Notes: generated by a model from the sequence alone, not told the origin. A stretch of DNA of 64,000 nt from Fusicatenibacter saccharivorans (GCF_015557635.1 NZ_JADNOP010000001.1:285582-349581), one strand, 5' to 3'. Counted from the first letter of the stretch, positions 51,902 through 61,368 are shown. Numbers and translations: made by a program.

Positions 51902-52147
51902 TTATTTCTCGATACCAGCCTGTTTTAAGAGTTTGGCAACGATTTCGGTCGGCTGTGCGCCGTTAGCCAGCCATTTTTTAGCAGCCTCCTCGTTGAAGCT
52001 GATTGCGCTCGGCTTGCGGTTCGGATCGTAAGTTCCGATCTCCTCGATGAAACGTCCGTCTCTTGGGGATCTGGAATCTGCTACAACGATTCTATAAAAA
52101 GGAGCTTTCTTCTGTCCCATTCTTCTTAATCTCATTTTTACTGCCAT
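51902..52147 (-). CDS. rpsP: 30S ribosomal protein S16
   Basis: An 81-residue 30S protein with the family start [19 protein letters not shown] and [14 protein letters not shown]. It lies between ffh and khpA in the conserved ffh-rpsP-khpA-rimM-trmD-rplS group. The ATG follows GGAGG. Confidence 0.98.
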   Translation of the reverse strand: MAVKMRLRRMGQKKAPFYRIVVADSRSPRDGRFIEEIGTYDPNRKPSAISFNEEAAKKWLANGAQPTEIVAKLLKQAGIEK

Positions 52148-52201
52148 TTTTCTTTACCTCCATTGTAAATTCATGTATTTATTTATATTTTTTCTTTTAT
52201 G

Positions 52202-53551
52202 CTAAAAGGGAAGTTTGAATCCTCCTCTTTTACCACCCTTACCGACCATTCCGGTCATCTGTTTCATCATTTTTCTTGACTGTTCAAACTGTTTGATGAA
52301 ACGGTTTACCTCCGCGATGTCAACACCGGCGCCTTTTGCAATTCTCTGCTTTCTCGACGGATTGATGAGATCCGGGTTTTCTCTTTCCTTTGGCGTCATA
52401 GAAAGTACAATAGCTTCCTTTCTTGCCATGTCTTTTTCATCCACCATGCTCTCAAGATCCTGGCCCTTCATTTTCGCGCCGACGCCCGGAAGCATATTCA
52501 GGATGCTGGAGATGCCGCCCATATTGCGCATCTGCTCCATGGAATCCAGATAATCGTTGAAGTCGAACTGCGCCTTCTTCATCTTCTGTTCCATGGCTTT
52601 TGCTTTTTCTTCGTCGATGTTTGCCTGTGCTTTTTCAATCAGGCTCATCACATCGCCCATGCCGAGAATGCGGGACGCCATACGGTCCGGATAAAACTGT
52701 TCCAGATCCGAAAGCTTTTCGCCCATGCCGACATAGAGAATCGGTTTGCCGGAAACTGCGCGGATCGAAAGTGCCGCACCGCCTCTGGTGTCACCATCTA
52801 ATTTTGTAAGTACTACGCCGTCGATGCCGACTTTATTGTTGAACATCTCGGACACATTGACTGCGTCCTGTCCGGTCATAGCATCTACTACCAAAAGGGT
52901 CTGATCCACAGGAACAGCCGCTTTGATATCCTGTAACTCCTGCATCATCTCTTCGTCGATGTGCAGACGGCCTGCCGTATCCAGAATCAATACATTGAAG
53001 CCGTTTGTCTTTGCATGCACCAGCGCTGCCTTTGCGATATCCACCGGACGGTTTTTATCTCCCATGGCGAACACTTCCACGCCCTGCTTTTCTCCATTGA
53101 CCTGCAGCTGTTTGATCGCTGCCGGGCGATAGACGTCACAGGCGGCAAGGAGAGGTTTTCTTCCCTTTGCTTTTAACTTTCCTGCAATTTTTGCGGTTGT
53201 GGTTGTTTTACCGGCTCCCTGAAGACCTGCCATCATGATGATGGTAACTTCGCTTGCCGGGCGCAGTGCAATCTCCGTTGTCTCGGAGCCCATCAGCTTA
53301 ACCAGCTCGTCATTTACGATTTTAATGACCATCTGTCCCGGGTTCAGTCCGTTCATGACGTCCTGTCCGACTGCCTGCTCCTGTACGGATTTGATAAACT
53401 GTTTTACTACTTTGAAGCTGACATCCGCCTCGAGAAGTGCCATTTTAACTTCCTTCAGCGCAGTCTTTACATCCGCCTCGGTAAGACGGCCCTTGCTTCT
53501 GAGATTTTTGAAAACATTCTGGAGTTTCTCGGTTAAACTTTCAAATGCCAT
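52202..53551 (-). CDS. ffh: Signal recognition particle protein Ffh
   Basis: GTPase of the signal recognition particle that targets membrane proteins. The 449-residue protein has N, G and M domains: P-loop GLQGAGKTTTTAK (about 107-119), DTAGR and TKLDGDTRGG, then the Met-rich M domain (about 300-449; MEQMRNMGG, KMMKQMTGMVGKGGK). ATG 53551 with GAGGAG is preferred to TTG 53557. It starts two bases after ylxM. Confidence 0.98.
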   Translation of the reverse strand: MAFESLTEKLQNVFKNLRSKGRLTEADVKTALKEVKMALLEADVSFKVVKQFIKSVQEQAVGQDVMNGLNPGQMVIKIVNDELVKLMGSETTEIALRPASEVTIIMMAGLQGAGKTTTTAKIAGKLKAKGRKPLLAACDVYRPAAIKQLQVNGEKQGVEVFAMGDKNRPVDIAKAALVHAKTNGFNVLILDTAGRLHIDEEMMQELQDIKAAVPVDQTLLVVDAMTGQDAVNVSEMFNNKVGIDGVVLTKLDGDTRGGAALSIRAVSGKPILYVGMGEKLSDLEQFYPDRMASRILGMGDVMSLIEKAQANIDEEKAKAMEQKMKKAQFDFNDYLDSMEQMRNMGGISSILNMLPGVGAKMKGQDLESMVDEKDMARKEAIVLSMTPKERENPDLINPSRKQRIAKGAGVDIAEVNRFIKQFEQSRKMMKQMTGMVGKGGKRGGFKLPF

Positions 53552-53553
53552 GC

Positions 53554-53898
53554 TCAAAGCTCCTCTAATATATCCGATGCAATTGCCGCAATCCGCTGCA
53601 TCACATCTTCTTTCGGGGTATCACCGGATGGGTCTGTCAGCTTTCGGATCTCGTTCACATTTTCCCTGATCTGTACAAAGCGTTGTACCAGATGAAGCTT
53701 TTCTTCATACTCTTCCAGTGTCTTGTTGCAGCGTCTGACCAGATCGTGGACTCCCTGGCGGGAAATGCCCCGCGCTGCCGCAACCTCGCTCAGGGAAAAA
53801 TCGTTGAGCACCACGTCTTCGTATACCTGACGCTGATGTTCAGTCAGAAGTTCGCCGTAAAAATCATACAGTAATGTCTGTTCCAATATTTTTTCCAT
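53554..53898 (-). CDS. ylxM: YlxM family DNA-binding / SRP-associated protein
   Basis: A 114-residue helix-turn-helix protein (LTEHQRQVYEDVVLNDFSLSEVAAARGISRQGVHDLVRR, about 16-54, sigma-70 region-4-like), known in Firmicutes as YlxM, which stimulates SRP GTPase activity. ATG 53898 follows AAGGTG. It is the first gene of the ylxM-ffh-rpsP series. Confidence 0.95.
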   Translation of the reverse strand: MEKILEQTLLYDFYGELLTEHQRQVYEDVVLNDFSLSEVAAARGISRQGVHDLVRRCNKTLEEYEEKLHLVQRFVQIRENVNEIRKLTDPSGDTPKEDVMQRIAAIASDILEEL

Positions 53899-54058
53899 TG
53901 CGATCACCTTGGTTATCATACACGAAATGATGCTGGGTGTCAAGTATTTTTTCTTGACAGTTTTAAAATTTTTCTGATCCGTTTCAAAAGCCGCAGAAAA
54001 GGCGCATTTTCCGCGTTTTTTCGCAGAAAACACGCCCCTTATAAAGACTTTTGTATAC

Positions 54059-55312
54059 CTACTGCAGCTCCGCAATCCTCGTCACAGCCACATAAATCGA
54101 CTGGATTTTGTACCACGTCGGATAATCCACAATGCCGGAAACCGGCAGGCCGAACAGCCGCTGGAACGCTTCGACGGCGTCCTGCGTCTCTTCATCGAAA
54201 TAGCCATTTTCATAGACCGTCGGAATCGATGAATACACCTCCGCAATCACGTTCAGCTGCTCCTGCATCTGCAGTACCTTGTTCCCGGACGAGCCGATGG
54301 TGAGGTCATACCCCGGCCAGGAGGACGGGATGCCGGAAATCTCCTCCGCCGTGTTGATATACATATTGTCTCCATAATAATTGCGGAGAATCTGAATCGT
54401 TGAATACCCTTGGTCCGCCAGGTTTTTGGACCCCCACTGGCTCATCCAGTTCGGGCAGCTCACACGGTTTCCGTCACAGTACTGCGTCAGAATCGGTTGT
54501 TTCACATTCGGGCGCGACAGGTAATCGGCAAAAATCTCATCGACCACAAGGGAAATGCTGTCGAAAATATTTCTGCCGTAAATCCATTTGTGATCGTAGG
54601 CTGTCGACGAAGTGATCGTAAAATCGTATCCCTTGTTGCGGTACCATTCTGTATAGACACGGTTCAGCGTAAATGACATGATTGCGAGGATATTCGCCCG
54701 GATCGCCGCATCCGGCCATGTTGCATAGATTTCCGAGCACGCCACGTTTTTGATGTAGTCGCGGTACCGCACATAATAGTCGCGCGCCGTGCTGTCGGTC
54801 GGCGCTCCGTCGTGGACAACGACATACTCCGGGATCACGACGCGGGACAGCACAATCTCACCGCTCTCCCACGTCGGCTTGATCTCACTTTCCGGAATTT
54901 TCGCCGGATATTCGCCGAACAACGTATGGTCCGGGATCGTCACATCCGCAAACGCTGCGCCCTCTGCCGGTCCGAGGTCCACCTGCTGGACGGACTGTTC
55001 TCCTGAAAGAAGCTCGGAGCCCGTCACTTCAACCGGTTCATACCCTTCCGCCTCCACTTTCACCGTATATTCGGAATACGGCTGATTCACATTCGGTTCC
55101 AGACTGTACTCGAGCGGCGGCGTCGCCAGATCCAGCGTCTCCGTTCTGCCGTCCCCGTCGGTAATCAGCTCCTCGATCACATTCTGCGGATCTCCCGTAT
55201 ACGAAACCGTCACCCGCGCCCCGGAAACAGGCCGCGCCTGGATTCTTGCATTTACCCGGATTTCCAGCCGCCCGCGGTCAGTCATTTCCTGCTGCATACG
55301 CAAATTTTTCAT
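54059..55312 (-). CDS. SpoIID-like / peptidoglycan-binding domain protein
   Basis: A 417-residue protein of three parts: an N-terminal beta-rich carboxypeptidase-regulatory-like domain (about 15-100), a middle region related to SpoIID (CSEIYATWPDAAIRANILAI... and NWMSQWGSKNLADQGYSTIQILRNYYG, about 190-335), and a C-terminal peptidoglycan-binding domain (about 345-410). No signal peptide is seen, which would fit assembly in the mother cell (inference). The middle lacks the clear catalytic Glu context of true SpoIID. The start is unsure: ATG 55312 lies in the U-tract of the rseP terminator; in-frame ATGs at 55297 and 55285 are alternatives. Probably spore- or cell-wall-related. Confidence 0.72.
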   Translation of the reverse strand: MKNLRMQQEMTDRGRLEIRVNARIQARPVSGARVTVSYTGDPQNVIEELITDGDGRTETLDLATPPLEYSLEPNVNQPYSEYTVKVEAEGYEPVEVTGSELLSGEQSVQQVDLGPAEGAAFADVTIPDHTLFGEYPAKIPESEIKPTWESGEIVLSRVVIPEYVVVHDGAPTDSTARDYYVRYRDYIKNVACSEIYATWPDAAIRANILAIMSFTLNRVYTEWYRNKGYDFTITSSTAYDHKWIYGRNIFDSISLVVDEIFADYLSRPNVKQPILTQYCDGNRVSCPNWMSQWGSKNLADQGYSTIQILRNYYGDNMYINTAEEISGIPSSWPGYDLTIGSSGNKVLQMQEQLNVIAEVYSSIPTVYENGYFDEETQDAVEAFQRLFGLPVSGIVDYPTWYKIQSIYVAVTRIAELQ

Positions 55313-55365
55313 AAAAAAGCCCCATATCCTGCACTCCTTTTATGGTATGCAGAATATGAGGCTTT
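55313..55365 (-). terminator. Terminator after rseP
   Basis: Stem AAAGCCtCATATtCTGCA/TGCAGgATATGgGGCTTT followed by TTTTTT on the minus strand, which abuts the start of the next gene. Confidence 0.75.
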
Positions 55366-55385
55366 GTTGCTTTTCACTTTTCGAT

Positions 55386-56678
55386 TTACAGGATCCGCTG
55401 GACGTCGTGGATCATGACGTAGACCATCAACGCCATCAGAAGCACCAGGCCCGCGAAGTGAACCATACCCTCCAGGTCTCGCCGGATTGGTTTTCTGCGG
55501 ATGGCTTCTATGATCAGAAAGACAAGCCGTCCGCCGTCGAGTGCCGGGAGCGGCAGCAGGTTCATGACGCCAAGGTTCGATGACAGCAGAATCACCATGT
55601 TCAGCATCGTCATCACCGTAACCAGAACGCCCTGCGATTTTACATCATCATAGGCGGTTCCGATCGCATCCACCACGCCGACCGGGCCGGAAAGATCGTT
55701 CACGGAATACTGTCCGGTGATCAGCATACCGACGCTGTCAATGACGGTGCGCACCCAGTATTTGATCTCCAGCACGCTGTATTTCAGCACGCCGATCGGG
55801 GACTGTTTCTCCCGGAGCTGATACGAAAACTGTACATTCGCATACATGTTTTCAACCGGTGTCACCGTAATCTCTTTCGTCTTTCCGCTGTGCTCATACT
55901 CCAGCGTCACAGCGCTTCCATCGAAAGGATGCTCTGTCTGGTAAGCAGTAAAATCTGCCACACAGGTGATCGGCGCTCCGTTGATCGATACGAGCAGGTC
56001 GCCCGCGACAACACCCGCAGCGGCAAGCGGCATATTCTGCTGCACATACGTGAATTCCATGCCGCGGTCGCAGTCATCGTAGTTGAAGCCCATCATATAC
56101 CGCGTTGTCACCGTCGGTTCATATGTGATCGTTTTCTTTTCCCCGTCGGCCTTTTTAACCTCCAGCGTAATCTCATCCGTCGGCACGCCCTGTACCGTCA
56201 TCACAGAGTTCAGCTCTTTTCCGATGGAAATATGTCTTCCCTCATAGGAAGTGATGATATCTCCCGCTTCCAGGCCTGCCTCTGCCTCCGGCGAACCGTC
56301 TGCCACTTCTGTGACGCGCGCCGGGGAACTTCCCGCGTAACTGATCACAAAGATTGCGCAGAAAAATGCCAGAATCATGTTGAACACCGGTCCCGCCACA
56401 ACGACGGAAATTCTTGCCCACACGGATTTGCTGTTAAAGGTTCCTTCCCCCTCCTCTTCACCGTCCTCGCCGAGCATCTGGCACGCACCGCCGAAAGGCA
56501 GAAGTTTTAAGGAATAGATCGTTCCTCCTTTTTCTGTCTTTACCACCGTCGGGCCAAAGCCGATCGAAAATTCCGTCACGGTAATACCATTCGCTTTCGC
56601 CAGAAGAAAGTGCCCCAGCTCATGGATAATGACGGTGATTCCGAAAATGAGTACGGCTATCAGGATTTTTACAATCAT
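55386..56678 (-). CDS. rseP: Site-2 protease RseP
   Basis: Intramembrane zinc protease that cleaves anti-sigma factors and remnant signal peptides. The 430-residue protein has HELGH (20-24) in its first transmembrane helix, PDZ-like domains (about 115-175 and 195-260), and the third zinc ligand in NLLPLPALDGG near the C-terminal end, with further transmembrane segments. It starts seven bases after the dxr stop codon in the dxr-rseP order typical of Firmicutes. Confidence 0.96.
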   Translation of the reverse strand: MIVKILIAVLIFGITVIIHELGHFLLAKANGITVTEFSIGFGPTVVKTEKGGTIYSLKLLPFGGACQMLGEDGEEEGEGTFNSKSVWARISVVVAGPVFNMILAFFCAIFVISYAGSSPARVTEVADGSPEAEAGLEAGDIITSYEGRHISIGKELNSVMTVQGVPTDEITLEVKKADGEKKTITYEPTVTTRYMMGFNYDDCDRGMEFTYVQQNMPLAAAGVVAGDLLVSINGAPITCVADFTAYQTEHPFDGSAVTLEYEHSGKTKEITVTPVENMYANVQFSYQLREKQSPIGVLKYSVLEIKYWVRTVIDSVGMLITGQYSVNDLSGPVGVVDAIGTAYDDVKSQGVLVTVMTMLNMVILLSSNLGVMNLLPLPALDGGRLVFLIIEAIRRKPIRRDLEGMVHFAGLVLLMALMVYVMIHDVQRIL

Positions 56679-56684
56679 GCTGTC

Positions 56685-57839
56685 TTATTCTCCCATCTTA
56701 TATCTGTTCGCAATCCATTCATACGTCTCCTGCTCCGCCGCGAGAATCTGCTCCAGCGTCGGATCGGCAATCGTTTTGTGTGCTTCCATTGCACCGGCGA
56801 TCACGTCGTAAATCTCGAGGAAACGGATCTTCTTCGCGAGGAACAGTGCAACGGCGCGTTCATTTGCCGCATTGAAGACCGTCGGCATGGAGCCGCCCGT
56901 CCGGGACGCCTTCATTGCCATCGGAAGGCCGAGGAAGGTATCCATATCCGGTTTTTCAAACGTGATCTGTGTCAGCGCCGCAAAGTCGAGGCGGTCGCCT
57001 GCAAGGAAGCGGCGCTCCGGGTAATACAGTGCGTACTGGATCGGCAGTTTCATATCCGGTGTGCCAAGCTGTGCCATGACAGCGCCGTCTTTAAATTCTA
57101 CCATGGAATGGATAATGCTCTTTGGCTGTACCACAACCTGGATGTGGTCGAGATCAACACCGAACAGCCATTTTGCTTCCATGACTTCCAGTCCTTTGTT
57201 AACGAGTGTCGCGGAATCAATCGTGATCTTGTGCCCCATCGACCAGTTCGGATGACGGAGCGCCTGCTCTACCGTTACGTTTTCGAGCTCCGCTCTTGTT
57301 TTTCCGCGGAACGGACCGCCGGATGCAGTAATCAGAAGTTTTTCAATTTCTTTTCTGTTTTCCCCGTGCAGGCACTGGAAAATCGCCGAGTGCTCGCTGT
57401 CCACCGGAAGGATCTGCACACCGCATTCCTCTGCCAGCGGCATAATAATGTGTCCCGCCGTTACCAGTGTCTCTTTGTTTGCCAGTGCAATGTCTTTTCC
57501 TGCCTTCATCGCCGCAACCGTCGGGCGGATGCCGATCATGCCGACGATCGCTGTCACAAGGATTTCGCTCTCCGGCATCGTGGCAAGCTCGATCATGCCG
57601 TCCATGCCGCTGCCGATTTTTACAGGAAGATCCTTCACTCTGTCACGGAGTTCTGCCGCTTTCGCCTCATCGCCAACTGCCGCAAACTTCGGATGAAATT
57701 CCCGGATCTGCTGCTCGAGCAGTGTAATATTGCTTCCGGCACTGATGCCGACCACCTCAAGATCGCCGTTGGCACGCACGACATCGAGGGTCTGGGTTCC
57801 GATCGAACCGGTTGAACCAAGAATTGCTATTTTCTTCAT
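56685..57839 (-). CDS. dxr: 1-deoxy-D-xylulose 5-phosphate reductoisomerase
   Basis: Converts DXP to MEP with NADPH, the committed step of the non-mevalonate isoprenoid pathway. The 384-residue protein has LGSTGSIGTQTLDV (7-20) for NADPH, LPVDSEHSAIFQ, SGGPFRGK and HPNWSMGHKITIDSATLVNKGLE, which carry the metal ligands Asp/Glu. It precedes rseP and follows cdsA-uppS; the gap to cdsA holds a GCTTCCC/GGGAAGC stem (57862-57886). Confidence 0.98.
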   Translation of the reverse strand: MKKIAILGSTGSIGTQTLDVVRANGDLEVVGISAGSNITLLEQQIREFHPKFAAVGDEAKAAELRDRVKDLPVKIGSGMDGMIELATMPESEILVTAIVGMIGIRPTVAAMKAGKDIALANKETLVTAGHIIMPLAEECGVQILPVDSEHSAIFQCLHGENRKEIEKLLITASGGPFRGKTRAELENVTVEQALRHPNWSMGHKITIDSATLVNKGLEVMEAKWLFGVDLDHIQVVVQPKSIIHSMVEFKDGAVMAQLGTPDMKLPIQYALYYPERRFLAGDRLDFAALTQITFEKPDMDTFLGLPMAMKASRTGGSMPTVFNAANERAVALFLAKKIRFLEIYDVIAGAMEAHKTIADPTLEQILAAEQETYEWIANRYKMGE

Positions 57840-57889
57840 ATTCCAGTTTCTCCCATCTGCTTCCCGTTTATGCTGTAGGGGAAGCTTTT

Positions 57890-58681
57890 TTAATGAATCA
57901 GAAGCACCGACAGGAAATAGATGATCGGTGCGGTAAAGATCACGCTGTCGAAGCGGTCGAGAATACCGCCGTGGCCCGGAATCAGCTTTCCGTAATCCTT
58001 GATGCCCTGATTTCGTTTGATTGCGGATGCCGCAAGGTCTCCGACCATGGAGATCAGCGCGCCGACACCGCAGATGATGGCGTATTCCACCATGCCGCCC
58101 TTTGTCGCAGCCGCATAGATGATGCCGAGCAGAATCGCTCCGACAACACCGCCGACAGCCCCTTCTACGGATTTTTTCGGGCTTAAAACCGGTGCCATTT
58201 TATGTTTTCCAAAGAGTACGCCGACACAGTATGCACACGTATCGCAGCCCCAGGAGCACAGGAAAATCAGCCATACATGGAATTTTCCGCCGTCCAGCAT
58301 ACGGGTCTGATATACATAGGAAAGCATTACGCCGACATAGACAACCGCAAAGAACGCCGGCATCACCTGATTGGCGTTGTATTTCGGATAAGTAAATACG
58401 TATACTGCCATCAGAAGCACGAGATCCAGGATCAGCGCGAGCATCTGGTACATCGGGTCATGAAGCAGCAGGGACAGATAGAAAATCACAACGCCCGCAT
58501 AGCCCGTAATTTCCAACAGATTCCATTTATCTTCTCTTACCTTCATCGCGCGGAACAGCTCTCCTGCGCCAATCAGCGACAGGCACAGAACCGTCATATA
58601 AAGCACGGTTCCGCCGCTGCAGATCGTAAGCAGCGCCACAAGGACGAGCACGATGCCGCTTAACAGTCTTGTCTTAAACAT
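57890..58681 (-). CDS. cdsA: Phosphatidate cytidylyltransferase
   Basis: Makes CDP-diacylglycerol from phosphatidate and CTP. The 263-residue membrane protein has about eight transmembrane segments and the C-terminal CdsA signature KRNQGIKDYGKLIPGHGGILDRFDS (about 220-244). It starts five bases after the uppS stop. Confidence 0.96.
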   Translation of the reverse strand: MFKTRLLSGIVLVLVALLTICSGGTVLYMTVLCLSLIGAGELFRAMKVREDKWNLLEITGYAGVVIFYLSLLLHDPMYQMLALILDLVLLMAVYVFTYPKYNANQVMPAFFAVVYVGVMLSYVYQTRMLDGGKFHVWLIFLCSWGCDTCAYCVGVLFGKHKMAPVLSPKKSVEGAVGGVVGAILLGIIYAAATKGGMVEYAIICGVGALISMVGDLAASAIKRNQGIKDYGKLIPGHGGILDRFDSVIFTAPIIYFLSVLLIH

Positions 58682-58686
58682 CTTTT

Positions 58687-59424
58687 TTATTCCTCCTTCA
58701 CGCCGCCGTAACGCCGGTCTCTGTTATTATATTGTTCGATGGCTTTTCTCAATTCCTCTTCGTGGAAATCCGGCCACGGAACCTCGGTAAAGTAAAATTC
58801 CGTGTAGGCCAGCTGCCACATCAGGTAGTTGGAAAGGCGCTGCTCGCCGCTTGTACGGATCAGAAGATCTGGATCCGGGATTCCAGCGGTGTCGAGGTAG
58901 CTCTCAAAACACTGCTCCGTCAGTTTTCCGTTCTCATCAAACGCATTCTCTGCGAGAGTTCCGTTTTTCACATCCTCGATCATGCGGGTCATGCCGCGCA
59001 GGATCTCATCGCGGGAACCGTAGTTCATTGCGATCTGGAAGTACATGTGATCGTAATCTTTGGAGCACTCCTCCAGTTCATGAATGCTGTCCTGAATATC
59101 CTGCGGGAATGCGCTCGGATCTCCGATGATTTTGACGCGCATCTGATTTTTATGTGCTTTTTTGATGCATCGTTTCAGATACTGGCGGAACAGCTTTAAG
59201 AGGCCCTCCACCTCGGCGCGGGAGCGTTTCCAGTTCTCGGTTGAGAACGCATAGACGGTCAGATATTTGACACCCATGTCTTTAATCACGTCACACATTT
59301 TTTCCAGATTGTCGCATCCGACGATATGGCCGTAGCCGCGCGGCATATTGCGTTTTTTCGCCCATCTGCCGTTTCCGTCCAGGATGATGGCGATGTGATT
59401 CGGCACTTTTAATTCATTATCCAT
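58687..59424 (-). CDS. uppS: Undecaprenyl diphosphate synthase
   Basis: Cis-prenyltransferase making the C55 carrier lipid for cell wall synthesis. The 245-residue protein has IILDGNGRWAKKR (13-25, catalytic Asp), YLTVYAFSTENWKRS and TSGEQRLSNYLMWQLAYTEFYF. In the order pyrH-frr-uppS-cdsA-dxr-rseP. A GGAGG site precedes ATG 59424. Confidence 0.98.
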   Translation of the reverse strand: MDNELKVPNHIAIILDGNGRWAKKRNMPRGYGHIVGCDNLEKMCDVIKDMGVKYLTVYAFSTENWKRSRAEVEGLLKLFRQYLKRCIKKAHKNQMRVKIIGDPSAFPQDIQDSIHELEECSKDYDHMYFQIAMNYGSRDEILRGMTRMIEDVKNGTLAENAFDENGKLTEQCFESYLDTAGIPDPDLLIRTSGEQRLSNYLMWQLAYTEFYFTEVPWPDFHEEELRKAIEQYNNRDRRYGGVKEE

Positions 59425-59450
59425 ACTTTTTTCCTCCGTAAACGATAACA

Positions 59451-59475
59451 GGCTGCCTGCAAATGACAGGCAGCC
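59451..59475 (-). repeat. Stem-loop between frr and uppS
   Basis: Perfect 9-bp stem GGCTGCCTG/CAGGCAGCC with a seven-base loop; on the minus strand only TGTTATC follows, so it is a weak terminator or a processing/stability element. Confidence 0.5.
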
Positions 59476-59491
59476 CCTCGTTTTCTTTGTA

Positions 59492-60055
59492 TTACACGGT
59501 CATAATTTCTTTGGATTTTACGTCCACCATCTGATCTACTTCTTTGATATATTTGTCTGTTAATTTCTGGGTCTGCTCCTCGAGCTCTTTGATTTCGTCC
59601 TCGGAAACGTCCTCTTTGGCAAGTTTCTTGAACGCATCATTGGCATCGCGGCGGATGTTGCGGATGGCTACCTTTGCGCCCTCTGCTTTTTTCTTTACCT
59701 CTTTTACCAGCTCTTTACGACGGTCCTCGGTAAGCTCCGGGAATACCAGACGGATGACTCTTCCGTCATCGGACGGGTTGATGCCAAGGTCAGACATCAT
59801 GATCGCTTTCTCGATCTCTTTTACCAGGGATGCTTCCCACGGCTGGATCTGGATCATACGTGCTTCCGGAACAGAGATGTTTGCCACCTGCTGCAGCGGA
59901 GTCGGTGTTCCATAGTAATCTACAGTAATGCGGTCCAGTACGTGCGGGTTTGCACGGCCTGCGCGGATGGTTCCGAATTCGGAATCGAGGCTTGCAATGG
60001 ATTTGCCCATTTTTACCTCAAACGGTTTTACTCTCTCGTCGATCTGATTTGCCAT
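59492..60055 (-). CDS. frr: Ribosome recycling factor
   Basis: Splits the post-termination ribosome with EF-G. The 187-residue protein has the family signatures [23 protein letters not shown] (27-49), [17 protein letters not shown] and [13 protein letters not shown]. It lies downstream of pyrH, separated by 165 bases of strongly structured RNA. Confidence 0.98.
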   Translation of the reverse strand: MANQIDERVKPFEVKMGKSIASLDSEFGTIRAGRANPHVLDRITVDYYGTPTPLQQVANISVPEARMIQIQPWEASLVKEIEKAIMMSDLGINPSDDGRVIRLVFPELTEDRRKELVKEVKKKAEGAKVAIRNIRRDANDAFKKLAKEDVSEDEIKELEEQTQKLTDKYIKEVDQMVDVKSKEIMTV

Positions 60056-60087
60056 ATTAAATTTGTCCTCCTGCTATCTCTTATACG

Positions 60088-60205
60088 GTCACAGTTCTGC
60101 GAACTGTGACATTCGCAGCTCTCATTTAAAGTTTTGCTTCGCAAAAGGAGAGCTGCTCACACCTGAATCATTTTCTTACGCAGTAAAACAGCAAGTGTTT
60201 TACTG
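60088..60205 (-). repeat. Three consecutive perfect stem-loops between pyrH and frr
   Basis: On the minus strand in order: CAGTAAAACA/TGTTTTACTG (60181-60205), GCAGCTCTC/GAGAGCTGC with inner TTTTGC/GCAAAA (60115-60156), and GTCACAGTTC/GAACTGTGAC (60088-60110). None has a U-tract on the transcribed strand. They probably act on mRNA stability, processing or regulation between pyrH and frr. Confidence 0.62.
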
Positions 60206-60220
60206 CTGAATTTTTATTAA

Positions 60221-60919
60221 TTATACCGTTACTCTTGTGCCGTTAATTTTTCCGTTTGCAGCATTTACAATGCTGTTCTCTTCATTTAAACCAAATACCA
60301 GCATCGGCATTTTGTTTTCCTTGCAAAGGATGGATGCGGTCATATCTACCACTTTCAGATCCTTTTCAATGACTTCCTGAATGGAAATCTCGTCAAATTT
60401 CTTTGCATCCGGGTTTGTTTTCGGATCGCTGTCGTAGACACCGTCTACTGCTTTTGCAAGCAGAATCTCGTCTGCCTCGATCTCAATCGCGCGAAGTACG
60501 GTTGCCGTATCGGTTGAGAAATATGGATGGCCTGTACCGCCGGCAAAGAATACAACCATGTTGTGCTGGAAATATTTGTTTGCACGGTCTTTGGAAAATC
60601 CTTTTGTGAACTCTCCGCATGGAAATGGAGTCAGAACTGCGGTCATCATTCCCTGGGAACGGAAGATTTCTGATACATAGATACAGTTCATAACGGTTGC
60701 CAGCATACCGATCTGGTCTGCTTTGGTACGGTCGATATTTTCGGAACTGCGTCCTCTCCAGAAGTTTCCTCCTCCGATTACGATGCCGACTTCAATCCCC
60801 TGGTCTACCAGAGTTTTTACCTGTTTTGCCACTTTTGTGACGGTCGGCTCGTCAAAACCGGTGTGTTTCTCTCCTGCAAGAGCTTCTCCGCTCAATTTCA
60901 GTAATACTCGTCGTTTCAT
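60221..60919 (-). CDS. pyrH: UMP kinase
   Basis: Phosphorylates UMP to UDP. The 232-residue hexameric amino-acid-kinase-fold enzyme has RVLLKLSGEALAG (3-15), VIGGGNFWRGR, FFAGGTGHPYFSTDTA and the DGVYDSDPK segment. ATG 60919 follows a GAGG-like site. It starts the pyrH-frr-uppS-cdsA-dxr-rseP operon. Confidence 0.98.
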   Translation of the reverse strand: MKRRVLLKLSGEALAGEKHTGFDEPTVTKVAKQVKTLVDQGIEVGIVIGGGNFWRGRSSENIDRTKADQIGMLATVMNCIYVSEIFRSQGMMTAVLTPFPCGEFTKGFSKDRANKYFQHNMVVFFAGGTGHPYFSTDTATVLRAIEIEADEILLAKAVDGVYDSDPKTNPDAKKFDEISIQEVIEKDLKVVDMTASILCKENKMPMLVFGLNEENSIVNAANGKINGTRVTV

Positions 60920-60977
60920 CTTGCATCCTCGTTCCTTTATGATATTTTTTCACAAATGTCTTGCATTTATGAAATGA

Positions 60978-61214
60978 TTATACCATCTGTTCCCAAAAAC
61001 GACAAGGGCAAAATTCGTTTGTGTTCCGCAGATTGTCTGCCGCTGCGAGAATCCGTCTCCACTGCAGATATTCCGTCGGCGTCCGGTGCAGATACGCTTT
61101 GAAAATCCGCTGACATTCCCGTGGAGAGAGGTGAACGCTTGCGGCGATTTCTTTTAAAGTGAGCGGCTCCGTCAGATGGTTTTCCACCCAGGACATCATC
61201 TCTTTGATGTGCAT
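60978..61214 (-). pseudogene. AraC-type DNA-binding domain fragment
   Basis: An open frame of 78 codons begins MHIKEMMSWVENHLTEPLTLKEIAASVHLSPRECQRIFKAYLHRTPTEYLQWRRI, the first half of an AraC/XylS DNA-binding domain with one helix-turn-helix. It breaks off at LAAADNLRNTNEFC, where the second helix-turn-helix should follow. No sensory domain is found upstream. It seems to be a leftover of a deleted regulator. A weak AraC copy expressed as a short protein is possible but unlikely. Confidence 0.7.
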
Positions 61215-61368
61215 TTATACTCTTCGCCCTGTTTCTCGTCCCGTCGATCGGATACCGCGCCGGCTGCTTCTGCGAACCGACGACCTGGATCATCTGTTGT
61301 GTGGTAATCTGTATTTTTACATTCACCATTCGAAAAGAATTCCGCGATACGGCGGCATAAAAACCATA

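Noticed and set aside
56610-57815. A 401-codon open frame on the plus strand
   Set aside because: Antisense to dxr and the start of rseP; no domain, no ribosome site.
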